Positions 8,399-17,764 of a stretch of DNA of 64,000 nucleotides are shown one piece after another. The stretch spans positions 2,279,001-2,343,000 of the forward strand of contig NC_007643.1 of assembly GCF_000013085.1 (NCBI RefSeq), in the 5' to 3' direction. The position numbers were made by a program, and so were the translations under genes. Within the stretch, counting starts at the first letter, position 1; each line of letters starts with the position of its first letter. The stretch comes from Rhodospirillum rubrum ATCC 11170 (GTDB lineage Bacteria; Pseudomonadota; Alphaproteobacteria; Rhodospirillales; Rhodospirillaceae). The notes under the pieces are model-generated. The model searched no databases. It had not been told where the DNA came from and saw only the letters and a list, made by a program, of their open reading frames with translations.

Positions 8399-9016
8399 TC
8401 ACTCGGCCGCCGCATCCTCGGCGCGCGCCCGATGGGCGGCCGCCCGTCCGGCATCGAAGGCCCGGCCGTTGACCTCGGCCAGGGCCGGCTTGCGCGCCTG
8501 GAAACGGGCGACCACCTGGGCGCGCAGCGTTTCGGCGGCGATCGGCAGATCGTCGGCCACCGCGCCCAGCATCACCGTGTTCATCAGCTTCATCGATCCC
8601 AGATCCTCGGCCAGGGTGCGGGCGTCGATCGCCAGCACCCCCTTGATCCGCCCGCGCAATTGGCCGACCGGATCCTCGGGATAGGCAAACAGCCCCTGGT
8701 GGACGACCGGCGGCTTGACGCGCAGAGTGCTGACCACCGCCCGCCCCCCGGCGCGCAGCTCGCCACACCAGCGCAGGGCCTCGGCGACCTCGAAGCCGAT
8801 CAGCAGATCGGTCTCGCCCGGCGGAATGGCCGGAGCGAGCACCCGGGGGCCGAAGCGCAGATGCGAGGTGACCACCCCGCCGCGCTGGGCCATGCCGGCG
8901 ACCTCGGTCTTCTTGACATCATGCCCCTCGGCCACCGCCGCCTGGGCCAACAGTTCGGCGGCGGTCAGCACGCCCTGGCCGCCGATGCCGCAGAGCAGAA
9001 TATTCGTCACGCTCAT
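8399..9016 (-). CDS. iorB: Indolepyruvate ferredoxin oxidoreductase, beta subunit
   Basis: A 205-residue gamma-type 2-oxoacid oxidoreductase subunit. The N terminus NILLCGIGGQGVLTAAELLA and the block EVAGMAQRGGVV are typical of IorB. With IorA it oxidatively decarboxylates aryl pyruvates such as indolepyruvate to arylacetyl-CoA, reducing ferredoxin. It starts three bases after the iorA stop, so the two are translated together. The last 30 residues are alanine and arginine rich and probably not conserved. Confidence 0.93.
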   Translation of the reverse strand: MSVTNILLCGIGGQGVLTAAELLAQAAVAEGHDVKKTEVAGMAQRGGVVTSHLRFGPRVLAPAIPPGETDLLIGFEVAEALRWCGELRAGGRAVVSTLRVKPPVVHQGLFAYPEDPVGQLRGRIKGVLAIDARTLAEDLGSMKLMNTVMLGAVADDLPIAAETLRAQVVARFQARKPALAEVNGRAFDAGRAAAHRARAEDAAAE

Positions 9017-9019
9017 CGC

Positions 9020-10882
9020 TCAGACCCCTTCGCAGCGTTCAGACATCGCCGCCAGCGGCTGGATGCATTTGGGCGCGCACAGCCCGACGCAGGCGTTGCA
9101 GCCGGTGCAAAAGGCGCTGTCGATGGTGACGAAAGCCCGCTCCTTTTCCCGACCGCTTGGCGTCATCACGCGATCGCGGCGCACCACCTGGATCGCCGGA
9201 CAGCCGACCTGCAGGCATCCGCCGCAGCCGGTACACTCGGCTTCGACCACGCCCAGGGCCGGGCGCGAATGGTGGCGATCGGTCAACACGCAGGGACGGT
9301 TGGTCAGGATCACCGAGACATCATTGACCGCCGTCTCGCTGCGGATCAGCTTGAACAAACCGGGCAGGTCATAGGGATCGACGCTGTGAACCCGCTCGGC
9401 CTTGACCCCCAGCGCCTGGACCAGGGCGACGAAATCGACGCGGGGCGCCGGATCGCCGTGGATATCAAAGCCGGTGCCCGGATGCTCCTGGCCGCCGGTC
9501 ATCCCCACCGTGCGGTTATCGAGCAGCAGAACGGTGACATTGGCCCGGTTGTAGACAAGATTGAGCAGGCCCTGCATGCCCATGTGCAAGAAGGTGGAAT
9601 CGCCGATCACCGCGACCACCGCCTTCTCGGCGTCGTCACCGGTTTTGGCCACCGCCATGCCATTGGCCAGGGTCAGCGAGGCGCCCATGCAGGTGCAGGC
9701 GTCCATCGCCTGCCAGGGCTGGCCGGCGCCCAGGGTGTAGCAGCCGATATCGCCGCTGATCAGCAGCGACCCGCGTAAGCGCGACAGGCAATAGAACGGC
9801 GCCAGATGGGGACAGCCCGGACACATGGTCGGCGGCCGGGGAAACACATCAATGGGCGCCGCCACCGCCGGCGCCGCCTCGCCGCGCAAGCGGGCCCGGG
9901 CGCCGCGCAGCACGGCCACCGACAGCTCGCCATAGCGCGGCAGCAGATCCTTGCCGGTGACGGCGATGCCCTGGGCGCGCAGTTCGGTTTCCACCAGCGG
10001 CTCGGTCTCTTCAACCACCAGAAGCCTGCCAACGCCAGCGGCGAAGGCGCGGATGCGCTCGATGGGCAAAGGATAGCCAAGGCCAAGCTTGAGCAGCGGC
10101 GCCTCGGGAAAGGCCTCGCGCGCCGACAGCGCCGCCGGACCGCTGGCGATGATGCCGATGCTGGGATCATCGCCTTCGAGCTCGCAGAGCAGCGGGCTTT
10201 CCTCGGCATGCGCGGCCAGGGCGGCGTCGCGGGCGATCTGCACCGGGATCATCCCCCGCACATGGGCGGGCAGCATCACCCAGCGCTTGGGATCGCGGGC
10301 GAAGCCTAAGCTGGCGTGGGGTTGGCGCTCGCCGGTGGCGACCAGGGCCTTGACGTGGCAGACCCGGGTGGTCAGGCGCAGGATGACCAGGGTGTGGAAG
10401 CGCTCCGATAGGGCGAAGGCCGCCAGGGTGAAGGCATAGGCCTCCTGGGCGTCGGCGGGTTCGAGCACCGGCAGATGGGCGAAGCGCCCCCAATAGCGGC
10501 TGTCTTGCTCGTTCTGGCTTGACGACAGCCCGACATCATCGGCGACGGCGATCACCAGCCCGCCATGGATCCCGGCCAGGGCCTGACTCATCAAGGCGTC
10601 GGCGGCGACGTTGAGGCCGACGTGCTTCATGGCGCAGAAGGCCCGCGCCCCGGTCAGCGAGGCGCCGATGGCGGTTTCTAGCGCCACCTTCTCGTTGACG
10701 CCCCATTGGGCGACGATATCGGGGTACAGGGCCAGGGATTCGAGAATCTCGGTCGATGGCGTGCCGGGATAGGCCGAAGCGAGCGCGGCGCCGGATTCCC
10801 AGACGGCGCGGGCAACGGCCTCATTGCCCGACATCAGCGGGCGGGTTCCGGCAAGAACCCGGTTGAGAACGGTCACGGGCAT
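9020..10882 (-). CDS. iorA: Indolepyruvate ferredoxin oxidoreductase, alpha subunit
   Basis: A 620-residue subunit. The N-terminal half is the pyrimidine-binding and transketolase-like part. Thiamine diphosphate binding is near residues 375-460, with GDIGCYTLGAG, GDSTFLHMGMQGLLN and a downstream metal-binding Asn region. Two C-terminal 4Fe-4S clusters follow: CTGCGGCLQVGCP (about 549-561) and CTGCNACVGLCAPKC (about 588-602). The length is typical of IorA. It is first in the unit iorA-iorB-paaK. A GGGGGAG run is close to the ATG. The reaction is most useful under anaerobic or phototrophic growth, but the sequence does not show regulation. Confidence 0.94.
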   Translation of the reverse strand: MPVTVLNRVLAGTRPLMSGNEAVARAVWESGAALASAYPGTPSTEILESLALYPDIVAQWGVNEKVALETAIGASLTGARAFCAMKHVGLNVAADALMSQALAGIHGGLVIAVADDVGLSSSQNEQDSRYWGRFAHLPVLEPADAQEAYAFTLAAFALSERFHTLVILRLTTRVCHVKALVATGERQPHASLGFARDPKRWVMLPAHVRGMIPVQIARDAALAAHAEESPLLCELEGDDPSIGIIASGPAALSAREAFPEAPLLKLGLGYPLPIERIRAFAAGVGRLLVVEETEPLVETELRAQGIAVTGKDLLPRYGELSVAVLRGARARLRGEAAPAVAAPIDVFPRPPTMCPGCPHLAPFYCLSRLRGSLLISGDIGCYTLGAGQPWQAMDACTCMGASLTLANGMAVAKTGDDAEKAVVAVIGDSTFLHMGMQGLLNLVYNRANVTVLLLDNRTVGMTGGQEHPGTGFDIHGDPAPRVDFVALVQALGVKAERVHSVDPYDLPGLFKLIRSETAVNDVSVILTNRPCVLTDRHHSRPALGVVEAECTGCGGCLQVGCPAIQVVRRDRVMTPSGREKERAFVTIDSAFCTGCNACVGLCAPKCIQPLAAMSERCEGV

Positions 10883-11107
10883 ACTCCCCCTATGCCTTGG
10901 AGCTTCATCGCCTATGACTAAACAGTTTCCCCCCAGCCAACAACCTTAACCTTGCGCCAAGTAGGGCCTCTGTGATTGAAAATTCGCCGTTGAGAGCCAT
11001 TTTCAGTGGATCGCGACTCCCAAGACCATAGATTGCGCAAGAATATTACCAACACCCGGAAGGCCACCCGCTTTTGGCGTAAAATTATAAAGAAATTAAG
11101 GTCTTAT
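10883..11107. other. Intergenic region between iorA and trpB
   Basis: Together with the terminator at 11108-11153 this makes a 302-base gap with no gene. It is more AT rich than its surroundings toward 11040-11110. The iorA promoter must lie here, but no convincing -35/-10 pair was found. No riboswitch-like fold was recognised. Confidence 0.5.
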
Positions 11108-11153
11108 GAAAAAAAGCCCCCCGGGAGCCGCCGATCAAGGGCTCCCGGGGGGC
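11108..11153 (-). terminator. Rho-independent terminator of trpB
   Basis: A perfect 14-bp inverted repeat (11116-11129 with 11140-11153, arms GCCCCCCGGGAGCC and its complement) around a 10-base loop. On the minus strand it is followed by seven T residues (11115-11109). It lies 32 bases after the trpB stop and is among the strongest terminators in the window. Confidence 0.92.
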
Positions 11154-11184
11154 GAGGCTTTCACGCCGAAACCGGCGATCGGGA

Positions 11185-12543
11185 TCAGTCGATAACCGGC
11201 AGATCGGCCAAGGCTTCGTCAAGCAGACTGTCGTCGAACACCCGGTCCTTGAGCTTTCCGGCCAAATAATCCGTATAGGCCTGCATGTCGAAATGGCCGT
11301 GGCCCGACAGATTGAACAGGATCGTCCGCGCCTTGCCTTCGGCCTTGGCCAGCAAGGCTTCGTCGATGGCGGCCTTAACCGCATGCGAAGACTCGGGTGC
11401 GGGAACGATGCCTTCGTTGCGGGCGAATTGCAGGGCGGCGGCGAAGCATTCGGTCTGGTGATAGGACCGCGCCTCCATCAGGCCCAGTTCCTTGACGTGG
11501 CTGACCATCGGCGACATGCCGTGGTAGCGCAGGCCGCCGGAATGCGAGCCGGGCGGCATGAAGGTGGCGCCCAGGGTATGCATCTTCATCAAGGGCGTCA
11601 GCTTGGCCGTATCGCCGAAATCATAGGCATAGCGGCCCTTGGTCAGGGTCGGGCAGGAATGGGGTTCGACGCCGACGATGCGGATCGACCGCCCCTTGAT
11701 CTTCTCGCGGATATAGGGGAAGGCCAGTCCGGCGAAGTTCGAGCCGCCGCCGGTGCAGGCGATCACCACATCGGGCTCGTCGCCGGCCATCTCCATCTGT
11801 AACAGCGCTTCTTCGCCGATCACCGTCTGATGCAGGCAGACGTGATTGAGGACGCTGCCCAGGGCGTATTTGGTGTCGTCATGGGCGATGGCGACCTCGA
11901 CCGCCTCGGAAATGGCGATGCCGAGCGAGCCGTTGGACTCCGGGTCGCGGGCCAGAATGGCGCGGCCGGCCTCGGTCAGCGGCGAGGGGCTGGGAATGCA
12001 GGTGGCGCCATAGGTTTCCATCAGCGCCCGGCGATAGGGCTTCTGATTGAACGACACCTTGACCATGAACACTTGGACTTCCAGGCCGAACAGCGATCCG
12101 GCGAAGGCCAGCGAACAGCCCCATTGGCCGGCGCCGGTTTCGGTCGCCAGCTTCTTGACGCCCTCTTGCTGGTTATAGAACGCCTGGGGGACCGAGGTAT
12201 TGGGCTTATGGCTGCCCGCCGGGCTCACGCCTTCGTATTTGAAGTAGATATGGGCGGGGGTATCAAGGGCGCGCTCGAGCCGCCGGGCGCGGATCAGCGG
12301 CGACGGCCGCCACAGGCGATACACCTCGCGCACCGGTTCGGGGATATCGATCCAGCGCTCGGCGCTCATCTCCTGCTCGATCACCGCGCGCGGGAAGATC
12401 GGCGCCAGATCATCGGCGACCAATGGCTTCAGCGTTCCGGGGTTGAGCGGCGGCGGCAGGGGCACGGGCAGATCGGCGGCCAGATTGTACCAGGCCTTGG
12501 GCAACCGATCTTCGGACAGCAGGTATTTGGTACTCTCGGTCAT
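11185..12543 (-). CDS. trpB: Tryptophan synthase beta chain, TrpB2 type
   Basis: A 452-residue PLP enzyme. The PLP lysine is Lys113 in [11 protein letters not shown], and the phosphate loop [10 protein letters not shown] follows later. The extended N terminus and overall length (about 450 rather than 400) mark the TrpB2 class, which acts on indole and serine without a tight TrpA partner. No trpA is adjacent, and a canonical trpBA pair is expected elsewhere. The neighbouring iorAB handles indolepyruvate, so a role in indole recycling is plausible but only inferred. It is monocistronic, ending in a strong terminator. Confidence 0.88.
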   Translation of the reverse strand: MTESTKYLLSEDRLPKAWYNLAADLPVPLPPPLNPGTLKPLVADDLAPIFPRAVIEQEMSAERWIDIPEPVREVYRLWRPSPLIRARRLERALDTPAHIYFKYEGVSPAGSHKPNTSVPQAFYNQQEGVKKLATETGAGQWGCSLAFAGSLFGLEVQVFMVKVSFNQKPYRRALMETYGATCIPSPSPLTEAGRAILARDPESNGSLGIAISEAVEVAIAHDDTKYALGSVLNHVCLHQTVIGEEALLQMEMAGDEPDVVIACTGGGSNFAGLAFPYIREKIKGRSIRIVGVEPHSCPTLTKGRYAYDFGDTAKLTPLMKMHTLGATFMPPGSHSGGLRYHGMSPMVSHVKELGLMEARSYHQTECFAAALQFARNEGIVPAPESSHAVKAAIDEALLAKAEGKARTILFNLSGHGHFDMQAYTDYLAGKLKDRVFDDSLLDEALADLPVID

Positions 12544-12702
12544 CTCGTTATTTCCCTTGGACGGATAGGCGTCGGACGGCCCGTTCTACCCCTCCGAGGC
12601 CGGGCTTGCAAAGCGCGAGCGCGAAACCATCGTCTTGCCCGGGCCCGGCCCGGGGGATAGGGTGCGCCGGAAAAGCACCGGGCGATTCCAGCGAGGACCC
12701 CT

Positions 12703-13707
12703 ATGAGCGATCAGCCCGCCTTGGCGCCGCTAACCTGGGCGGTGACCACCGGCGAAGCCGGGATGACCAATCAGGCGATCGGTCTGGCCGAAGCCATCGG
12801 CCTGCCGGTGGTCGCCAAGGTCATCCATGTGCCCAAGCCCTGGCGCTGGCTGCCCACCCATTGGGCGGCGCCTTTGGGCATCAAGACGCTTTGCGGTCCC
12901 GGTTCCGACGCCTTCACCCCGCCCTGGCCCGAGGTGCTGGTCACCAGCGGCCGGCGCAGCGGCGCCCTGTCGATCGCGCTGCGCCGGGCCTCTGGCGGAC
13001 GCACCCTGACGGTCCATATCCAGAACCCGTTGGTTCCCTTCGAGAATTTCGATCTGGTCATCGCCCCCGAACACGATGGGGTGGCGGCGGCCAATGTCGT
13101 GCAAAGCCTGGGCGCCTTGCACAAGATCACCCCGGCCAAACTCGCCGAAGCGGCCGAGCGCTTCCGGGCGCGCTTCGCCGCCCTGCCCCGGCCGCTGGTC
13201 GCCGTGCTGGTTGGCGGCACTAGCGGCGCCTATCGCCTGGAAGCCGAGGACACCCGGCGTTTGGCCCGACAACTGGCCGATCTGGTCGCCGCGCGCGGCG
13301 TCGGCCTGGTGGTCACGCCCTCGCGGCGCACCGGGGCAGCCAATGCGGCGATCTTGCGCGAAACCCTGGAGCCGCTGGGCGCCCTGGTCTGGGATGGCGT
13401 TGGCGACAACCCCTATTTCGCCATGCTCGCCCTGGCCGATGTTTTGCTGGTGACCGAGGAAAGCGTCTCGATGGTGTCCGAGGCGTGTTTTTCCGGCAAG
13501 CCGGTTTACACCATCGCCTTGCAAGGCGGCTCCAGGCGCTTCAAGCGCTTCCATGCCCTGATGCGCGACCGCGGCTATGCCCGCCCCTTCACCGGAACCC
13601 TCGAGCCCTGGGCCCCGCCGGCGCCGTTGGATGAAACGGCGCGCTGCGCCGCCATCGTCCGCACCCTGCTCGCCCGCCGCCGCGAGGCCCTGGGCCTCAC
13701 GCCGTAA
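12703..13707 (+). CDS. ELM1/DUF1022 family protein
   Basis: A 334-residue protein of the family named after plant mitochondrial fission protein ELM1 and widespread in Alphaproteobacteria. Recognisable features are an N-terminal TTGEAGMTNQAIGLAEA, a central VLVGGTSGAYRL and a C-terminal DVLLVTEESVSMVSEA, which resembles the nucleotide-sugar-binding half of GT-B glycosyltransferases. Its bacterial function is not established. GAGGA precedes the ATG. It is convergent with the next gene and overlaps its end by 11 bases. Confidence 0.8.
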   Translation: MSDQPALAPLTWAVTTGEAGMTNQAIGLAEAIGLPVVAKVIHVPKPWRWLPTHWAAPLGIKTLCGPGSDAFTPPWPEVLVTSGRRSGALSIALRRASGGRTLTVHIQNPLVPFENFDLVIAPEHDGVAAANVVQSLGALHKITPAKLAEAAERFRARFAALPRPLVAVLVGGTSGAYRLEAEDTRRLARQLADLVAARGVGLVVTPSRRTGAANAAILRETLEPLGALVWDGVGDNPYFAMLALADVLLVTEESVSMVSEACFSGKPVYTIALQGGSRRFKRFHALMRDRGYARPFTGTLEPWAPPAPLDETARCAAIVRTLLARRREALGLTP

Positions 13708-14830
13708 GCAGAGTGCCGGTGCGGTGGGCCAAGGGCTCCTGGCCGGCGATCTTGCAGACGATATCGCCAGCGCGCACCAAACGCTGATCGGACAGCCGGG
13801 CGAAGATCGGGCCGCTCGTTCCCGCCAGCACGCCAACCCGCCGCGCCGCGCCTTCGGCCAAGGGATCAAGGATCTCGCCGATGACCTCGCCGGTCTCGAC
13901 CATCGCGCCGACGGGGCGCCTGTAGATCATCACGCCGCTGACCGGCGCGGCCACCATGTCAACGGCGGCCAAAGGGCAGACCCGGCCCCGCCATTCGGGC
14001 AAGGGCGCGGCCGCGCCGCTGATCAGGCCGCGCCGCGTCAACACCTCGGCCAGGGCGCGCGCATCCTTGGCCGCCAGAGCGTCATCGACCTCGGCCGCCC
14101 CGCGCAGTTCCACGGTCAAGGCCAGACAGCGCCCGGGCAAAGGCGCGCCGCGCCGCGCCGCCAGGGCGGTCCACGGCCCCGACAGGCTTTCATCGAAGGG
14201 CTGGTCGCCCGAGTGATCGGCCAGCAGCACCGCCTCCGCCCCCAGCAGCCGGGCGATATCCTCGGCCGCCGGCCAATCGGCGGTGGCGCCATAGAGATGA
14301 ACCACGGCGTCCAGATCGCAATGCAGGTCAAGGGCCAGATCGGCGTCCAGCGCCAGCCCCTGCAGGGTGTGGCGCAGGGCGGCGACCTCGCCGGGTGGCG
14401 GCTTGGTCCCGGCCCAAGCGGCGCTCAGGGCCTCGCGCACCCGGGCCGCATCAGCCCCAGGGTCGGCGCCAAGGTCCTCGGCCACAGCCAGGGCCGCCGG
14501 GGCGTAATCGCCGTAATGGCGGTTGAAATTGCCGCCGCCGTCCAGATCGAAGCGCCCGAAAGCCATGCCGCCGATTCTTTGGCCAAGGCCGATCGGATTG
14601 GCCAGCGGCACAAGGATGATCTCGCCGGTGATCCGCCCCTCGGCCTCGGCCCGGTCGAGCAGCCGGGCGAGGTGGTCAAGAACGACCACCCCGGGCAGTT
14701 CATCGGCATGCAGCGCCGCCTGAAGATAGGCCTTGGGCCGCGCCCCTCGCCGGCCATAGCGCAGACCGCCAAGGGCGCGGCTGGTGCCCGGCGTCGGTCC
14801 GGGCAAAGGCAGGGAGATCCGTTCAACCAT
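13697..14830 (-). CDS. Succinylglutamate desuccinylase/aspartoacylase family protein
   Basis: A 377-residue M14-like zinc hydrolase. Zinc-site residues are visible as His41 and Glu44 in ALHADELPG and His170 in LDLHCD. Enzymes of this family cleave N-acyl amino acids or related amides. The C-terminal 90 residues form a beta-rich, biotinyl-lipoyl-like domain seen in the longer members of the family. No arginine succinyltransferase pathway genes are nearby, so the substrate is unknown. Confidence 0.8.
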   Translation of the reverse strand: MVERISLPLPGPTPGTSRALGGLRYGRRGARPKAYLQAALHADELPGVVVLDHLARLLDRAEAEGRITGEIILVPLANPIGLGQRIGGMAFGRFDLDGGGNFNRHYGDYAPAALAVAEDLGADPGADAARVREALSAAWAGTKPPPGEVAALRHTLQGLALDADLALDLHCDLDAVVHLYGATADWPAAEDIARLLGAEAVLLADHSGDQPFDESLSGPWTALAARRGAPLPGRCLALTVELRGAAEVDDALAAKDARALAEVLTRRGLISGAAAPLPEWRGRVCPLAAVDMVAAPVSGVMIYRRPVGAMVETGEVIGEILDPLAEGAARRVGVLAGTSGPIFARLSDQRLVRAGDIVCKIAGQEPLAHRTGTLLTA

Positions 14831-14888
14831 ACTGGCAGATCCCTTTCCTCAAACCGCTGGCCTCAGGCCGTTGGCCGCCGTTGGGGTA

Positions 14889-15389
14889 TTAGGCCGCGAC
14901 CCCGCAGCACTTCTTGTACTTCTTGCCCGACCCGCAGGGACAGGGATCATTGCGGCCGATCTTGACGACGGAGCGCGGCGGCTCGGTCGGGTTCATCTCG
15001 GCATCGGCGCAACGCCACTGACCGTCCTCGCGCAGGAAATGCGAGCGTTCGTGGTGCAGCACCGACCGGCCGCCGATCTTGAAACGGGCGATGAATTCGA
15101 CCGTTCCCTCGTCGTCGTCGGCGCCGCCCTCGGTCACCTTGCGGATTTCCAGGCCCTGCCAATGGGCGTTCTTGGCGGTGGCGCGGATTTCCTCGGGATC
15201 GAAATCATCGTCGTGGCCGGTCGCCAAAGTGGCGCGCAGATACTCGGCGTTGCCCTGGCTGAAGGCGACATAACGCGAGCGCATCATGGCTTCGGCGGTG
15301 GGCGCCACGGCAAGACCATCGATCAAGGGGCCACAGCAGGCGCTGAGCGCCTTGCCCGAGCCGCAGGGGCAGTCGGTCGCCTGGGTCAC
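14889..15389 (-). CDS. ychJ: YchJ-family protein with two SEC-C motifs
   Basis: A 166-residue UPF0225 protein. A zinc-binding SEC-C motif occurs at each end: [13 protein letters not shown] (8-20) and [15 protein letters not shown] (about 147-161), with an NTF2-like domain between ([13 protein letters not shown] to the FIARF strand). The family is conserved but poorly understood; SEC-C domains bind zinc and often contact the translation or secretion machinery. It stands alone between convergent or spaced neighbours. Confidence 0.85.
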   Translation of the reverse strand: MTQATDCPCGSGKALSACCGPLIDGLAVAPTAEAMMRSRYVAFSQGNAEYLRATLATGHDDDFDPEEIRATAKNAHWQGLEIRKVTEGGADDDEGTVEFIARFKIGGRSVLHHERSHFLREDGQWRCADAEMNPTEPPRSVVKIGRNDPCPCGSGKKYKKCCGVAA

Positions 15390-15494
15390 GGTAAGATACC
15401 TCTCTTGGAAAAACCGTCGCGAGCGGACAGGCGCCGCGCCGAAGCCGGCTTGGGCGCCGCCGCCCTCACTTTATGTTTGGGAACGATAGCGCGC

Positions 15495-15701
15495 TCACAG
15501 ATCCAGGTCGAGGATCACCATGTTGAAGGCATAGGACACTTCGCCCTCGTCCTCGTCGCGGTTCAGCGTGCCGATGAACTCGCCCTTGAGCAGGACCTCG
15601 CACGAGCCACCGGCTTTGGGCGGCGGCGTCAGGGTCAAAGCCTCGGTGGCGAAGGTGCGGCGGAGATAGGCTTCGACCTTGCGAATTTCGGCGGCGGTCA
15701 T
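15495..15701 (-). CDS. DUF3126 family small protein
   Basis: A 68-residue protein beginning MTAAEIRKVEAYLRRTF and ending in a hydrophobic strand NMVILDLDL. It matches the short alphaproteobacterial DUF3126 family of unknown function. The start at 15701 is chosen over a much longer open frame because GGGAGC lies just upstream and family members are this size. Confidence 0.8.
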   Translation of the reverse strand: MTAAEIRKVEAYLRRTFATEALTLTPPPKAGGSCEVLLKGEFIGTLNRDEDEGEVSYAFNMVILDLDL

Positions 15702-15912
15702 CGGGATGCTCCCTGAAGGGGGGGGATAAATGCCCTGCCATCTGGCCCCGGCCCCTGCTGGGGACAAGCCGGTCGACGGGCGCAGGGCGCGTTTTAGGCC
15801 GATCCGCCGCCAAGAACAACGCCGACGCGCGGCGAATTTCAGAAATTTCCTTGCGCCACTCCGATGAAAGCGCATTCTTTCAGCGGATCGATCCTTCCGG
15901 GAGGCCTTTCCC

Positions 15913-16272
15913 TTGCGCATCGGCATCAGCAGCCAGGATTTCCTCACCGTCTCGGGCCACGCCGGGCGGGCGCGGCATTTCCTGATCTTCGAGACCTCGG
16001 CCGATGGCGCCCTCGGCGCGCCCAGCCGGCTCGAGCTTCCCCCCGACAAGGTTCTTCACGCCTTCGGCGATGACGGCCCCCATCCGCTGTATGACCTGGA
16101 TGTCGTGGTGACCGCCGGGGCCGGCGGACATTTCGTCTCGCGCATGGAGGCGCGTGGCGTCAGGGTGGTGTTTTGCGCTGAAATCCCCGCCACCGAGGCG
16201 GCGCGGCAGGTCGCCTCGGGCGAACCGGCCAGCTCGCCCGCGCCCCTTGCCCAGGAATGCTGCCAGCCATGA
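15913..16272 (+). CDS. NifX/NifB-like cofactor-binding domain protein
   Basis: A 119-residue protein of the dinitrogenase iron-molybdenum cofactor (NifX/VnfX/MTH1175) superfamily. It begins RIGISSQDFLTVSGHAGRAR, with the typical HAG segment, and contains DVVVTAGAGGHFVSRMEARG. Such proteins bind metal-sulfur cofactors, but those outside nif clusters have no known role. Translation starts with TTG at 15913 behind GGGAGG; no better ATG fits the family N terminus. Its stop overlaps the next ATG as ATGA. Confidence 0.82.
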   Translation: MRIGISSQDFLTVSGHAGRARHFLIFETSADGALGAPSRLELPPDKVLHAFGDDGPHPLYDLDVVVTAGAGGHFVSRMEARGVRVVFCAEIPATEAARQVASGEPASSPAPLAQECCQP

Positions 16273-16700
16273 AGCCGCTTTTCACCCTTGCCCTGCTCGG
16301 CCCCTGTCTGGCCCTTGCCGCCTGCGCCGGTTCCGACGAGGACCGCACCCCCTCGCGCACCGCCGTTCAATATTCCTGCGGCGCCCGCGACGAGCAGGAT
16401 CTGACGGTGCTTTATAGCTTCGAAGGCGAAAGGCCGGTCGCCGCCAATGTCGCCTTCGAGGACCGCACCCTGGCGCTCAAACGCGATGACACCGCCGCCG
16501 ACGATCTGCTTTCGGTCAGCTTCTCCGGCGATGGCTATCGCTGGTCGATCGAAGCGCTCTCGCCGCAAAACGTGCTCAACGCCAATGGCGGCGTGCTCAG
16601 CCGTGACGACCGCGCCGTGATCGATGGCGTCGAGCGCCCCATCACCCTGATCCTGGCCAAACACTGCGCCGTCCACCAAATGGCGGTCGCCACCCGCTGA
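16269..16700 (+). CDS. Predicted lipoprotein, weakly MliC-like
   Basis: A 143-residue protein. A signal peptide ends in a lipobox (LALAACAGS, lipidated Cys about residue 19), so it should be anchored to a membrane. The following YSCGARDEQDLTVLYSF and SVSFSGDGYRWS resemble the layout of MliC-type lysozyme inhibitors, but the match is weak. ATGA overlap with the NifX-like gene suggests coupled translation; no functional link is known. Confidence 0.65.
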   Translation: MKPLFTLALLGPCLALAACAGSDEDRTPSRTAVQYSCGARDEQDLTVLYSFEGERPVAANVAFEDRTLALKRDDTAADDLLSVSFSGDGYRWSIEALSPQNVLNANGGVLSRDDRAVIDGVERPITLILAKHCAVHQMAVATR

Positions 16701-16830
16701 GGGATTGCCCGTGGAGACGGGCGGCGAAAATGTTCCCCAAAAAGCCGCCAGACGCTTCACCTCCCCCCTCTCTTTTTCATAGCCCTGTTTCCCGAAAACG
16801 GCGCTTAGAGCGGAGTTCACCCACACCACT

Positions 16831-17550
16831 CTAGAATGTCAGTCCCGGGTCGTCGGCCGACTGCGCAAGAAGCGTCGGTACGCGGCTGTGATGCTCGATC
16901 CAGTCCCGTGTCTTGGGATTGATCCACCCGACGACGCGCAGCAGGGAGTCATAGTCGGCGGCTAGATGCCGATCGAAAATGGGTTCGTGGTGCGCGATCC
17001 GGTTACGAAACGTCCGTAGATAATCGAGCGGCTCATGGACAGCTTTACGACTGAGACGGACGTGAGGAAAAGACCGGAATACGCCAGAACGCCAGATGGT
17101 CATTTCGTAGTTGGCCTTCCCTCCATCGGGCGTCCGCCCGCCGGCCCCCAGAAGGGCGACCCAAAACCCAAACGAAAGCGCCGCCACCATATGGGACGGA
17201 TCATCGGCGTATCTGCCCCGGCGCAGCTCCGATCGAGCCCTTGATAGGCGCTTAAGCGTTCCGTCATCCAGCCCCGCCGCAGGATTATCATACCAATTGG
17301 TGCCGTATTTTTCCGCAAGCTCGCGATGCAACGCGTTACGCAAGGCGACTTCCAACCCCTGAAGGGGCCCATAGAAGGCCGCGCTGATCGCCGTGTTCCA
17401 TGTATAAAGGCGAACAGCCTTCTCGCGATCATTGCCCGACCGTTTGGCGTAGGTCTCCATACGTTCCGGCGACAACGACGTCTCCAAGGCGTCGATCACC
17501 GCATCGGAATACGAGAAGGCGCTCTTGACCACGAACTCCTGGTCGCCCAT
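16831..17550 (-). CDS. Abi-like HEPN family protein
   Basis: A 239-residue protein resembling Abi_2/AbiD-F proteins. LYTWNTAISAAFYGPLQGLE and ALRNALHREL are followed by a late RNRIAHHEPIF block, an R-x4-6-H motif typical of HEPN ribonuclease domains. Abortive-infection members block phage growth. The start at 17550 is favoured by a GGGGGG run six bases upstream; a frame extension to 17592 exists. It stands alone with no partner antitoxin, so whether it is a defence gene or a housekeeping HEPN protein is open. Confidence 0.7.
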   Translation of the reverse strand: MGDQEFVVKSAFSYSDAVIDALETSLSPERMETYAKRSGNDREKAVRLYTWNTAISAAFYGPLQGLEVALRNALHRELAEKYGTNWYDNPAAGLDDGTLKRLSRARSELRRGRYADDPSHMVAALSFGFWVALLGAGGRTPDGGKANYEMTIWRSGVFRSFPHVRLSRKAVHEPLDYLRTFRNRIAHHEPIFDRHLAADYDSLLRVVGWINPKTRDWIEHHSRVPTLLAQSADDPGLTF

Positions 17551-17764
17551 ATTACCCCCCGTAGGCCCTGGGTTCGCCTCTGCCATTGGCATGCGCCCGG
17601 GGCTCAGCTTTTTTAGGGCTGAGACGTTTTCCCCTCCCCCATGCCAAAGCCCCCTTGGACCACAAGAACTTGTAATCTTGTTTGGTATCGACGTCCGCTT
17701 TTTTCCCTCTCAAGCGGGGCCGGACCCATACCACCGCCCCACAAAAGCGTCTTGACGCCCCACG

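Noticed and set aside
7889-9778. Long plus-strand open frames opposite paaK, iorB and iorA, and similar ones opposite ngg, asnO, gcdH, mgtE and the ABC genes
   Set aside because: Their translations are low-complexity Arg, Gly, Ala and Gln strings that mirror the codons of recognised genes.
15913-16272. Part of a nitrogen-fixation cluster
   Set aside because: The NifX-like gene has no nif neighbours, and such domains are common outside nif loci.
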